A DNA stretch of 64,000 bases from Lampris incognitus. Lineage: Eukaryota; Chordata; Actinopteri; Lampriformes; Lampridae. Location of the stretch: NCBI RefSeq assembly GCF_029633865.1, contig NC_079223.1, forward strand, positions 35,753,134-35,817,133, read 5' to 3'. The position numbers were made by a program, and so were the translations under genes. This document shows, piece by piece, positions 1-13,400 of this stretch (position 1 is the stretch's first letter; every line of letters begins with the position of its first letter). The notes below the pieces were generated by a model that saw only the letters and a program-made list of their open reading frames with translations, was not told the origin of the DNA and ran no database searches.

Positions 1-3000
1 CGTGGGATCACTCCACCTCGCAACCCTGGGTGGCTTCTGGATCCAGGCCGGAGGAGGAGCCCATGCAGTTGGGTCGGTCACGGCTCCCGCTGGAAGTTAG
101 GGAGCAGAGGATGCATGGCCACCTCTGCCTCTACTGCGGGAGGTCGGGCCACTATATCAAGGCCTGCCCGACTCGCCCAAAAAGACCCGGCTCACTAGTG
201 AGGGGTGTCCTAGTGAGTCTGACGACCCTTCCTCAGCCCCAGCCCAAGAAGAAGCACAACCACCTCTTTCCGGTCACTCTCACCTGGGGTAACCGCTCAC
301 TGTCTGTTGGTGCACTCTTGGATTCGGGGGCGGACGAGTGTTTGATGGACACCTCGCTGGCCCGGCAGGCCGGCATTCCACTCGTCCCCCTAGACACACC
401 CCTCACAGCCCAAGCCCTAGATGGACGTTCACTAGGTAAAATCACACACAGCACTGCTTCCCTCACCCTCACTCTTTCGGGTAATCACGTGGAAGCTATC
501 CGTTTCTTGGTTTTGCGCGCCCCTGGTGTTAGGAAGACCGTGGTTGGAACGGCACGATCCCTACATCTCTTGGTCTACTGGGCGGATTTTGGGTTGGAGC
601 GTTGCGTGTCATGCCAACTGCCTTCGCTCCGCCCACTCCCCGTCCAGCGGCCTCAGACCCGTGCCTCCTCCCACGGATCTTACTGGTGTTCCTTCCATTT
701 ATCACGATTTAGCCCCTGTATTTAGTAAAGAGAGTGCACTTTCCCTCCCCCCTCACCGTCCCTATGATTGTGCCATAGATCTCTTTCCCGGGGCCGCCCT
801 TCCCACCGGTCGGTTGTATAACCTCTCCGTCCCAGAGAAGGAGGCTATGCGCAATTATATCAGAGTCCCTGGCCTCAGGAATCATAAGGCCCTCGTCTTC
901 CCCGGTGGCGGCGGGCTTCTTTTTTGTGGCAAAGAAGGAGGGCAGCCTGAGGCCTTGCATAGATTATCGAATGTTAAATAATATCACGGTGAAAAATAAA
1001 TACCCACTCCCCTTATGAGTTCCACGTTCGAGCCACTCACTCACGCCACGGTGTTCACGAAGCTGGACCTGCGCAGCGCGTACCACCTGGTGCGCATCCG
1101 GGAAGGGGATGAATGGAAGACGGCCTTCAACACCCACCTAGGGCATTTCGAGTACCTCGTTATGCCCTTCGGCCTCACCAACGCCCCGGCCGTCTTCCAG
1201 GCATTGGTCAACGACGTGCTCCGGGACATGCTGAACACGTTCGCGGTGGTGTACCTGGATGACATACTCGTGTTCTCCAGGACTGAGGAGGAACACCACC
1301 AGCATGTCCGCCTGGTCCTCCAACGGCTGCTGGAGAACAGGCTCTTCGTGAAAGCCGAGAAGTGCGTGTTCCACTCCGCCTCCGTGGAGTTCCTTGGCCA
1401 CATCGTGGAGAAGGGGCTCGTCCGCACTGACCCCAGGAAGACCCGAGCGGTGGAGGAGTGGGCACGGCCCACCAACAGGACGCAACTCCAGCGCTTCCTG
1501 GGGTTTGCAAACTTCTACCGGCGCTTCATCAGGGGGTTCAGCCGTGTGGCCGCCCCCCTCACTGCACTCACCTCCAACCTCCGCCCCTTCTCCTGGAACT
1601 CGGAGGCGGAAGCCGCCTTCTTGGCCCTGAAGAGGCTGTTCACAACGGCTCCGGTGCTCGCCCACCCGGACCCGTGCAGACAGTTCATCGTGGAGGTGGA
1701 CGCATCGGACACGGGCATCGGAGCCGTCCTCTCCCAGCGGTCGGAGGAGGACCAGAAGATCCACCCGTGCGCCTTCTCCCGGCGTTTCAGTCCTGCGGAG
1801 AAGAATTATGACATCGGCAACAGGGAGTTGCTGGCCGTCCACGCCGCCCTAGAGGAGTGGAGACACTGGCTGGAGGGGGCAGGGCAGCCGTTCATCGTAT
1901 GGTCCGATCACAAAAACCTGACCTACGGACGGCTAAGAGGCTCAACCCCAGGCAGGCGCGCTGGGCTCTCTTCTTCAGCCGGTTCGACTTCACCCTCACC
2001 TACCGCCCGGGCACCAAGAACGTCAGGGCAGACGCCCTCTCCCGTCTGTTTCCCGAGGGGTCCCCTGACGCCCCAGACACCGTCCTTCCCCCGGCCCGGA
2101 TGGTGGGCGCCGTCACCTGGGCCATCGAATCAGTGGTGAGAAGGGCCCAGCGCGCCCATCCCGACCCAGGCAATGGACCCCGGAACCGGCTATTTGTGCC
2201 TCCCTCTGTCCGGCCCCAGGTGCTGGAGTGGGGCCACTCCAGCCATCTTGCCTGCCACCCCGGTGTCTACCGAACGGCGGCCTTCATCCGCAGGGGTTTC
2301 TGGTGGCCCACCATGGAGGCAGACACCAGAGAGTTCGTGGCAGCCTGCACCACCTGCGCCCGCAGCAAGGCTCTCCATCGCCCTCCAGCAGGTCTCCTGC
2401 GCCCCCTTCCTGTCCCCGGCCGACCTTGGTCCCACATTGCCTTGGACTTTGTAACTGGCCTCCCCGTGTCCCAAGGCAATGACACCATCCTGACCATTGT
2501 CGACCGGTTTTCCAAGGCCGTCCATTTTGTTGCCCTCACCAAACTCCCCTCTGCAGCCGAGACGGCGGACCTTCTCGTCTCCCACGTCGTCCGACCTCAT
2601 GGGATTCCCCTGGACATTGTCTCTGACCGTGGTCCCCAGTTCACTTCGAAGGTATGGCAGGCCTTCTGTAAGGGGATTGGGGCCACGGTCAGCCTCTCCT
2701 CCGGGTATCACCCCCAGACCAATGGGCAGGCAGAGCGGGCCAATCAAGCCCTGGAGGCGGCTTTGCGTTGCGTTACCACCAGCAACCCCGCCTCCTGGAG
2801 CAAGTACCTGCCCTGGGTGGAGTACTCGCTCAACTCCATGGAGAGTTCGGCTACCGGTTTGTCCCCCTTCGAGTGTTCCCTGGGCTATCAACCCCCTCTA
2901 TTCCCCCGTCAGGAGTTGGAGGTAGCGGTCCCGTCCACGAGGGCCCATCTCCGCCGATGCCGGCGCGTTTGGAAGACCGCCCGGGCCGCTATGTTGCAAG

Positions 3001-4242
3001 CTACAGAGCGGGCCCGGCGCAGCGCCAACCGGCGGAGAGTGCCGGCCCCAGCTTATCGACCTGGCCAGAGGGTATGGCTCCTGGCCCGGGACCTGCCCCT
3101 CCCTACCCTCAACCGGAAGCTGGCTCCCCGCTACGTCGGTCCCTACACCATCGACCGCATCGTCAACCCTTCGGCGGTGCGTCTCCATCTCCCTACCTCA
3201 CTCAAGATCCATCCCGTCTTCCATGTCTCGCGCCTCAAACCGGTAGCCACCAGCCCCCTGTCTCCCCCTGTCCAAGCTCCTCCACCCCCCAGGGTCCTCG
3301 ACGGTGGTGACATGGTCTGGGATGTCGACCAGCTGCTCGCCGTACGCCGCCGGGGGCGTGGGTACCAATACCTGGTGGACTGGGTTGGCTATGGGCCCGA
3401 GGACCGCAGCTGGGTTCCCCGGTCCTACCTGGCCGACCCCGCACTCCTGGAGGAGTTCTATCGGGCCCACCCCAACGCCATCGGACGGTCGCCCGGTGTC
3501 TCCCGTAGGAGGGGGGGTCCTGTTGTGGTTACACCGCCCCGAGCTGCCTCCCCGGCACGTTCAAGCCACTCCCCCAGCTCGGACGTGCCGGAAACATCCG
3601 AGCGCTCGGCTCGCGCTCTGAGACGAGCGCTGCACTGCACCAGGTGTTTGCCATCATCCATCAGGCACACCTGTGGCAATCAGGCAGCCTTCTACAAAAA
3701 GCCTCCCAGAACGTCTCTCAGTGCTTCGACGTACTGAACCCTGCGGTAAAGTTCTGACAAGCGTTCCTTGCTTTTCTGTTTATTCCCCAGTGTCTTATCT
3801 TCGTGTCTCTGTTTCCTCCCAAGACTCTCCCTCCGCGACCTTCACGTTTCTCCCCGGACCTCTCCTGCGATCTCCCCCCTTGTCCCTCTACCTGAACCCC
3901 TCCTTTCGGACTCGACTTCCCGGATCTCGGACCTGGACTTTCTCGGACAACCCCTCTTGGATCACGGACTGGACTTTCTCGCCAGGTGCACGCACATTTC
4001 TTCAACACCTCCTGGTCATTTACATACCGCACCACACATTGGCTAAAAACACTCGCACATAGTTATACACGCAAACCACGGGACACCACACATAGTTTAT
4101 TCACACATCCCACTAACAGAACGCCTTTTTTCACCATACATTTCCCTCCCACAATAAAACCCCCCTTTGTAGACTTAGAAGTCATCTCGTGTCTGTCTTG
4201 GGTTTCGCCACACGGGTCAGGTTCTGGTGCGCGAGCATAACA
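1..4242 (+). mobile_element. Ty3/Gypsy LTR retrotransposon (chromovirus), 3' part, fossil
   Basis: A fossil LTR element that runs off the left edge, so its 5' LTR and most of gag are not visible. Parts in order: a CCHC zinc knuckle near 130-170 (CLYCGRSGHYIKAC), an aspartic protease near 320-340 (LLDSGAD), reverse transcriptase about 1015-1560 with a YLDD box, RNase H about 1650-1950, integrase about 2220-2900 with an HHCC zinc-binding head and a YHPQTNGQ motif, a chromodomain about 3310-3480 (YLVDWVGYG), a G-rich polypurine tract at 3508-3517, then the 3' LTR at 3521-4242. The chromodomain places it among chromoviruses. It is broken, with about three or four interruptions of its frames, but large parts still read open, which suggests moderate rather than great age. 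Confidence 0.93.
3521..4242 (+). repeat. 3' LTR of the chromovirus fossil
   Basis: The LTR starts with TGTTGTGG just after a polypurine tract and ends with ATAACA, so it has the usual TG...CA ends. It is about 722 bp. An AATAAA at about 4153 could be its poly(A) signal. The sequence to its right is the middle of an L1/Tx1-like LINE, so the LTR edge is also the junction between two elements. The partner LTR lies outside the window, so age cannot be read from LTR divergence. Confidence 0.8.
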
Positions 4243-7199
4243 ATTAGCCCTCCAGTTAAAACAAAATGAATCCAAAGCAGTGATTAATGCAATTCGTACA
4301 ACAGAAGGTGACGTTACAGGTCCCAGTCCAATCAACAATGTTTTCAAAAATTTCTACAGCAGTCTCTACACATCAGACTGCCATGTAGATATGGAGAAGT
4401 GCACCATGTTCCTTCAAAATTTAGCTTTGCCTTGTCTGGACCACTTAGAGAGCTTAAGCTTAGAAAGCCCCATCTATTTAGAAGAGCTTGAAACGGCAGT
4501 AAAAACTCTCCAAAAGGGCAAGAGTCCTGGTTTGGACGGCCTACCTCCGGAACTGTATCTAGCCTTTTGGGATCAGGTAGGACCTCTTATATTGGGCTCT
4601 ATAAACTTTGCCATTGAACAGGGATCCTTTCATAGGGACCAGAGAAATGCAGTTATCACCGTCTTACTCAAAAAAGGTAAAGATCCACTTGAATGCTCAA
4701 GTTATCGCCCAGTTTCGCTGATTTGTGGAGATGTAAAGTTTTATGCCAAGGTACTGGTTACTCTCATGGAGGCGGTAATTGGGAAGTTAATTCACTTTGA
4801 TCAGACGGGATTCATGAAAGGGAGAGTAGCATCAGATAAGGTTAGAAGCCTCCTACATGTTATCGAGGTTGCAGATACTGTTCCAGAGGACTGTGCTGAT
4901 CTCTCTCTTGATGTTGATAAAGCTTTTGACAGACAGGAATGGAGTTACCTATGGCTGGTCATGGAGAGATTCGAATTTGGGCCTAACTTCATCTCCTTGA
5001 CACAAACGCTATATGGTCATGCTACAGCATCAGTTCTCACAGGAACATAGCAATCACAACCCTTTCCTTTACATCGCGGAACCAGACAGGGTTATCCGCT
5101 TTCCCCTCTGCTCTTTGCGTTGTCCCTAGAACCTCTGGCTCAGTCCATCAGAGAGAGTGACACAATATCTCCTATAACCTTAGACCAATCTAGACATATT
5201 TCATTATATGCAGATGATTGTCTTTTCATATCTAATATTCAGACATCACTACTGCAGGTCCTAAAACTCTTTGATTTATTTAAAGGGATGGCAGGATATA
5301 AAATCAACTGGACTAAATCTGCTCTTCTTCCATTGAATACCGCTGCATTAAATACCAGTTTGACTGTTGACATCCCTAACTGTACTTCCTTTATATACCT
5401 TGGCATAAAGATTTACCCCAGTCTTTGTAGAATAGTTCAGGAAAACTTTTTGGCTGTGAAAAAGATTAAAGATGATCTGAAGAGGTGGGACTCGCTTTGT
5501 GTCTTTACAAGGCAGAGTTACAACTATCAAAATGAACATTTTGCCTCGGATTAATTTTTTGTTTTTTATTATCCCCCTAGCACCACCACCTAAATTTATC
5601 ACGGTAATGCACTCCCTCATATCACAGTTCATTTGGGGAGGAAAGCATGCACGAATCAAACTTACAACCTTACAAAGAACCAAATTCACTGGAGGCTTAG
5701 CTGTCCCAAACCTTAATTTTTATTATTGTGCTTTTCAAATTAGACTACTGCATGTTTGGAGAAAACAGGAATCTGAGGTCCCTTGGTGGGCTATGGAGGC
5801 AGCACGCGTGAAGCCACACCCGTCTGGAAGAGTTATTATATACAGGCAGGGGTGCAAAAACATTAATTTATGATACAGGAGCATTGTAACCAATTCTATT
5901 GATGTATGGCAAAAAGTGGAGCTGATGATGGGCAAAATAGATTTATTTCATCAAACATCTCCACTATGGAATAACTATCACCTTCAATCAGGTGGGCAGC
6001 CTTTTATATTTCCCTCATGGTCACAAAAAGGTGTCTTCACTCTCATTGATATTTTTAACAATGCTGGACTCCGTTCATTCCAAGATATTAGGGAGGAATA
6101 GGATTTACCGGGCACCTCTTTCTTTTTTTACTTGAGACTGAGATCTGCAATGAAAACATATGGGGTGCCCTGGAATGGGCCTTTGCCGGAGCACCCTATG
6201 GAGGAGTGAATCGGTCCTGGGCAGGGTACTCGGGGGACAGTGACACGTGTATATATAACTCTCTGCTTGATCACTCTACTAAGACACTGGCAGTTGAAGG
6301 GGTGTGGGCCAGGAACTCCGCATTGTCGGTCTGGAAGCAAATTGGGAAACGTAATGGTCTAACATAAGCAGTACCTCTAAAAATCTTGCGCATCAGCTTA
6401 TACACTATAAGATGATTCACAGAGCATATGCTACACCAATCAAATGTTTTAAAATGAAACTCATTACCAGCCCTAACTGTACTCACTGCCGGGCTCAGGT
6501 GCTGGGCACAACAATGCATATGTTTTGGGACTGCTCACTGATTAGAGATTTTTGGACACAGGTTATGTCAACGTTGTCAGAGTTATTAGGATTAACAATA
6601 TTGCCTCATCCCTGCCTTTGTCTGCTCAATGACGATTTGTCTTTGTCTCTCAATTTAAATCAGTGAAGACTTATGCTGGCAGGCTTTACTGCAGCAAAAA
6701 AGACCATACTGACACTGTGGTTTAATCCCAAACTTCTTTTAATTAAGTGCTGGATGGCGTCCTACCAGAGCATAGTGTGTCTTGAGTGTACAACAGCATG
6801 ACTCAATTGAGCTAAGACTGCCGCTGTGCAGGCATGGTCAGGCATAGCTGTGTCCATAAGAGACTACCTTAAAAGAGGGGATCTCCACCTCCCTACGCCC
6901 CCCCACACCCAGTAACATCAGACCTGGAGCTGGCCAGCTTTGGAAATTAGTAGAAATGGATGGTTGTATATACAATGTATAGTTTTGTTTTATTGGGGTT
7001 TTTTTCTTTCTTTTCAGTTTTTCTCTTGGGAAAGTCTGTCTCTTAGTTTCAGCTACTATGGATACGTTTTTTTTATTCTGTAATTTTTTTCCCTTTATTT
7101 CAGTCCTTAAACATTGTTACTAATGTGCTGCCCTGTTGTTTGTGTGTCGTGTCCTGCTTTTTTAAAAAAAATAAAATAAAATTGTTGATCACAAAAAAA
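4243..7199 (+). mobile_element. L1/Tx1-type LINE, 5'-truncated or interrupted, with poly(A) tail
   Basis: A non-LTR retrotransposon. It opens inside the linker before the reverse transcriptase and continues through RT motifs (SPGLDGLPPELY near 4530, SSYRPVSLI near 4700, DVDKAFDR near 4915, RQGYPLSPLLFALSLEPLAQ near 5090, YADDCLF near 5210) and the C-terminal domain (SQFIWGGK near 5620). The YADD box and long C-terminal domain fit the L1/Tx1 clade. The frame is interrupted by a TAG at 5048-5050 and by later shifts, so it is a pseudo-copy. The 3' UTR runs to an A-rich tail at about 7160-7199. The endonuclease end is absent, either lost by truncation or lying left of the chromovirus if that element inserted here. 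Confidence 0.88.
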
Positions 7200-7416
7200 C
7201 ATATACATTCCACGCAGCCCTAGCCTACTGTTTAAAATAAAGGTGTTTTATTTTATGTATGTATTTATTTATTATTTTTTGCATTTGTATAGAAGTTAGG
7301 CATACTGTTGGGTCTAAGATGTTACACAGCCACCTGCCACCACTAGGGGGAGCTGCAGCCCCCACACACACGCTAATGCCACCAATTGCCCATGTCTGGG
7401 TTAGACAATTCAGCCA

Positions 7417-7456
<40 letters not shown>

Positions 7457-7499
7457 AACTGGTGAGGACATTAATCATTTTCTCTATATTGATTCACAG
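7200..7499. repeat. Intronic sequence with an (AT)n microsatellite
   Basis: This stretch lies between the LINE tail and the first visible cep55 exon. It holds A/T-rich sequence and an (AT)n tract at about 7417-7452. A cep55 splice acceptor (TTGATTCACAG) ends it. No other coding potential is visible. Confidence 0.8.
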
Positions 7500-10349
7500 A
7501 GAATCCTCTCTCTGGAAACCATAAGTGAGAGTTTTTCTCAGCAGCTGGTGGCAAAAGATGAAGAGATAGCGTCACTAAGGAGACAGCTGAATATGATAAG
7601 AGGGAAGAGTGATGCCCACCTGCTGGAACAGATCGACCGCTATGTTAGAGAAAAGGAAAACACAAAGAAATTGATTCAGGCTTTTGAGACTAAGAGAGAA
7701 GAAGTCAAGAACAAGCTGGTGATTCTCTCTGACAGATGCCAGGAGATGGAAGCCAAAGTTGAAGATTACCAGGTATACTAGGGCTTCTTGTCATTATGCA
7801 TGCTCAATAATCCAGGTAAGAAAATCACAGAAAGTTGAATAAACGTGTCCAGATGAACTGATTCAACTTTCTATCACTAGGGCTTATTGTTTTTATTTAA
7901 TCAATGAGCAGAATATCTACAATAAATGCATTTTGTTTGAAGAAAGAATTTGAATAATACGTTTCTTTTATTAATCCCCTTGGGGAAATTCAGTTACTGC
8001 AAATTAACCCATCCTAGCTGTGATCTGTGTAGCTAGGGGCAGTGGGCTGCTGCCTTCATGCTTCAAGGTTGGACAAACCCAGGGTTCAAACCCCGGACCC
8101 TCTTGCTGTGAGCTGACAGCGCTAACCACTGGGCCACTATGCCAAAAGAAAGAAAACATGTATTTTCATATTTTTTGAGTCAGTGTAAAAAATGCATTGA
8201 TTAATTTTTTTTCCCAAAACATCACTAATCTAATGTTTAATGTTGACATGCCTTTTCAGTTTGATTTGATCATTAGTAGGCCATGACTGAAGACTGAGAA
8301 GGGGAATATTGTATAGATGAACCATATAGAGAGGATTAATTGTCTTGCTTTTTTACTGCACAAAATATTTGGTAGGTCCCAGGCCAAGATGGATTACAGC
8401 ATGAAAAAGTTGTGTCCTTGTCACTTTCAGTGTCCACAACACTAGATGGCAGTGTTTATTTTGTAGTGGCATCCTTTCTTTACACTACCTTTAACTAGTA
8501 ATAGATATTGATCATAATGGATATTGAAAAGAATTCTCCATTTGAAAGTGCTGCTGCTAACAGAGAGGGAAATACACTCTGATAAAACCAAGACACAGCA
8601 ATAACTTTTAATTGAAGTGGATATAACATCTGAAATATTTGAGGGTATTTAATGTCACAGCATTCTTCAAATTTGAGTTTGAACATGAGACTGCTTTCAT
8701 TTAAAGTTTCATTTATACTTGTGTTTATTTTGTGTAATTTTGTCATTTGTATTTTTTGTAAATTGGTGTGTATTCTATCCCCATATTTTCTCATAGAACT
8801 CCAATTCCAATATCCTTCTGACAATGTTCAGCAATAACCTGAAAGATGTAAGTTGGCATAGCTGGAGCTGGAAAAGTTCCTTCCAGTCAGTCTCTGGCCA
8901 TTTCAATAAGGCCGCATTTATCTATTTCATCTTTCTTCATTAAAAGGTAATTCCATTTTTTTGCAGCCTCGGCCTTATTTTCATTGTTTTTGCCATCGTG
9001 CATATCAGTTATGATATCATTTTACCCACTGGTTTCATTGTGTAGATCTTGGACATGGAATCACTGCTAGAGACAGCTTTACAACAGTGTCTTATACGGC
9101 ATCGTAAAACGAGTGTGAGACACATTTCAGCAAGTCCATTTCAACCTACTTATCCATCCATCCATTATCCAAACTGCTTATCCTGCTCTCAGGGTCGCGG
9201 GGATGCTGGAGCCTATCCCAGCAGTCATTGGACGGCAGGTGGGGAGACACCCTAGACAGGCCACCAGGCCATCACAGGGCAATCTGGAAAGTCCTGCGAG
9301 TAAATATACTACATAAATTATATTAGACTAAGTGATTGTAATCAGTTGCTACTGTCAAGGGACCAAGTGACACAGAAATCATCCAGTTTAAACCACGTGG
9401 AAGAGAAAACCAAAGTTAACCGTTATTTACCTGAAATATCAAACATTATCAACAATAGTCTTATCATCTAGCTGAGCAACTTCCTGGTTCAACTTGCAGA
9501 ATATTTACAGTGATAAACTAAACATCCAGCACAATTGAGAATGGTAATGGAACATTGTGTACATAGTCTAGCTGAGGCACTGTTTTTTTTGTTTTTTTTT
9601 TTGTTAATGTTGTTGAAAAAGGCAGGTTTAAAGCTTGGGTTCCAATGCCCAGTAAGGTCTTGTGTAGTGATGGTCTCATGTCCAAAATCTTCAAAATGAA
9701 ACCAGTGAATAAAATGATATTATTAGTGATAATGCACAATGGCAAAAACTACCAATATAAGGCCCAGGTTGTAAAAAAGTGAGTTATCCTTTAGATAAGA
9801 TTATTATGGAATAGAACAAATATTTTGTTGTGTGTGTGTGTGTGTGTGTGTATACATGTGTTTGTTGTGTGCCCAAAGAGAGAGGTTTTTTTTTCCCCCT
9901 GGTGAGGAAGGGTGACTATACACAAATAGTAACTTGCTGAGTGTTTGTACTGTGTAGTCGTCCCCTTGACGCGGCTGTCTCTGTGTCACCCCATTATTTG
10001 CTTCTCATTCTGTTATTTTATTCTCCAAGGCCTTGGAGAAGAACAAGCAGTGGGTGGCGTATGACCAGCAGAGAGAGGCCTATATGAAGGGAATTCTGGA
10101 CAGAATGTCATGGCTGGAGAAGCAGCTGAACCAAGCCAACCAGGCCCCCTCAGAGCAGTACAATGAGGCCCATTCACATGGTAAGCCAGGGGGACAGCGG
10201 GCAGTGGGCACACACCAGTGGGACATCTGCTGACAAGGGACACCAAGAAACTGTCAAAACAATGTTTCCAAGAGATGAGAAAACCTTGGGAGTATTCCAT
10301 GACCCATTCTGTGGCCCACTTACCATCTATTCACTTAGGACACACACAT

Positions 10350-10422
<73 letters not shown>

Positions 10423-13400
10423 ATAGTGTATCTTAACTATTTCAGTTGATTGAAGGATGAAACTTATGTTTAGTTGGTTTCATTTCTACCACTACTGCTG
10501 TTTTTCAGTTTCAGCAGAGGAGGATATAATGGCTCAGATGCAAGAGCACTATGAAAATCTCCTATTTAAAGCGAAACAACAGCTAGAAGTGCTCAGGGAG
10601 AAGGTCAGCATGGCCTACTGTGACCCAGATGAGATGCTGTTGAGGTGGGTAACATCAGCCCAAAGCTAAAACTACCAACTCTGTCACCTACGTTTTCTTA
10701 GAAAAAATGGAATTGGTCCCTGTAAAAATGTGAGAAATTGAGGATGCTGGTCAGCTGCATGAAAAACTGATGAATGTCTAGGTTTGAGGAGAAGCAAAGA
10801 CAGGTGGATGAGCTCAAACAGGAGCTGCAGGAGGAGAGCTTGAGTAAAAGGAAGAGTGCAGAGGAAGCTAAAAGAGAAAGCAGGCTTAGAGCAAAGGCCA
10901 AAGAGCTCCAGGACAGACTGGCTAAGGAGAAGCACAGGTCAACTGAGCTCCTATTACAGGTACAATAGTGTCGAGCAAAGTGATTCAATCAGGGGAATTT
11001 CAGTACAAGAGGACCACAAGATAGTTGTTTAAATTATTAACCAGAATCTTTCTCTAAGGTGAATCTCCTTCGGGTGCACCTCCGGGAGGACCAAAAAAAG
11101 ATGGCAATCCTTGGGCAGCAGGTATGGTATTCATACCTCTTCTGCTCTATCAAAGAAGGTTGAATCAGTTCATCTGGATACAACATTTATTGACAGATTC
11201 GTTTCATCACTCAACTAAGTGACATCTTCAGTCTAAACTGACTGCAGGCATCCCCACCCCTTATAAACAACACGGTGCAATACAGTTGCCTAACGACCGA
11301 AACCATCGACCAGTTTCATATGCAAATTGGGTGTGACCCCTAACTAGAATTTCAAAGGCCATGCGTACTATTCACAGAGGATTAGGGAATGTTGCAATCA
11401 CAGCATTGTATGGCAACAGATGTATAACGACCAAAACCAATGACCAGTTTCATGTGCAAATATGAATGTGACCATTAACTAGAGTTTTGACCCATATTTG
11501 CACATGAAACCGGTCGATGGTTTCAGTCGTTAGGCAACTGTTTTGTACAGTGTTGTTACAGGGTGGGGATGCCTGCAGTCAGTTTAGGCTGAAGATGTCA
11601 CTTAGTTGAGTGATGAAACATATCTGTCAATAAATGTATCCAGGTGAACTGATTCAACTTTATTTGATTTTCTTACCTGGATTATTGAGCATGCATGTTT
11701 GATATCTTCTGCTTTATGTATCAAGCCTACATCTTCAAGTGAAAGTTAATTTAATAAACCCTGGATGTTGATGCAAATCTAGCTACTCAATATTGACATT
11801 TAATTCTACTTTAATAAAGATCAATAGCTGCTCTTTGTCAGTCTGCACTTCTCCTTCAGTTTGAGCCTGGGCTATACACAGGAACAGGCAGGCCACATTT
11901 CCTTGAAACTTTACAAGACTATACAATTTGCCAAATGTACGATTACACACAGAAAGCAATTTAATTATGACACAGGCCCCAGTGGTGTTAAAAAAGGGCT
12001 CAACAGCCAGTTTATTGAAAGCACCCGCATTAGTGACACCAGAGATTAAAATCAGTTAAAATGATAAGACATCTGGGGGTTTTCAGGTGGTGTGGTGGTC
12101 TATTCTATTGCCTGCCAACACAGGGATCGCTGGTTCAAATCCCCATATCACCTCCGGCTTGGTCGGATATCCCTTCAGACACAATTGGCCATGTCTGTGG
12201 GTGTGAAGCCGGATGTGGGTGTGACCTGGTCGCTACACTAGCGCCTCCTTTGGTCAGTTGGGGCGCCTGTTCGGGGGGGAAGGGGAACTGGGGGGAATAG
12301 CATGATCCTCCCACGTGCTACGTCCCCCTGGTGAAACTCCTCACTGTCAGGTCAAAAGAAGTGGCTGGCAACTCCACATGTATCGGAGGAGGCATGTGGT
12401 AGTCTGCAGCCCTCCCTGGCTTGGCAGAGGGGGTAGAGCAGCGACCAGGGACGGCTCGGAAGAGTGGGGTAATTGGCCAAGTACAGTTGCGGTGAAAATG
12501 GGAGGGAATCCAAAAAAAAAAAGACATCTACAGAGTCTTAAAGGACCATTCTGGCATAATTATGAGTCATTGCCAATTTACAACATCTGCCACATGTCCC
12601 ACATAAATATAGACCATTTTCATGCAAATTGCTTCATTGGTTAGATTTCACATATGTTCACATTATGTTAATATTCATTAAAGCATTACACCATTTACCT
12701 GAGAAATTGGGTCAAGGTTGGCTGATAAACTGTTGGATTTGAACAGGCTTTCATATTAAGCAAATATAGAAATTTCTGCCACAGACCAGCAGCTTATGAA
12801 ACCTATTCACCAAGTTTGGTGTCTCTATGCCTTGTGGTTTCTGAGAGCCAGACACTTTTAGGGCATAAAAAACTGATAACAAAATAGAAGAAGAAGAACC
12901 AGAACAAACACAACAGTTGTTTGGACCCCTAATAATAATAATCTATAACACTGTTCTCTGTGTAAATTCAATAAGTTTGCCATTTATCATTATACTGGAT
13001 TATAGGCTTTAGTGTAATTGTAAATTTGTACATTATAGATCCAAGTATGTTCCGAAGACCTTAAAGATGAGAAAGAAGATTGCCTGTATTTACAAAAACA
13101 TCTACAGAGAGTTCTCAAGGAACTGCGTAAGACAAAAGGCCATGAAGCAAAACTGTCTGAGGTTGGTATGGCCAGACCAATAGGCCATGTCACGTTTGAT
13201 ATTCCATGTTAATGTATCTCAGTAGCAGTTTTTAAGTGTTACAGAATAGGCATTTTAGAAAAAAATATCTAAACCTTCTCTTGTTTGCATGTGTGCTGTT
13301 TTGGCGAAATCAGGTGGATGCCAGCTCATATGAGGCCAGTTCTCACAACAGACATGTACCCTACAAGCCCCCCAGAGAGAATGTGACGTCTTTTCAAATC

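Noticed and set aside
9046-9092. Possible extra cep55 exon encoding DMESLLETALQQ after a TAG acceptor
   Set aside because: It loosely resembles the QLKDALEKN region, but that region is already supplied by the exons at 8797 and 10030, and no phase-compatible donor follows.
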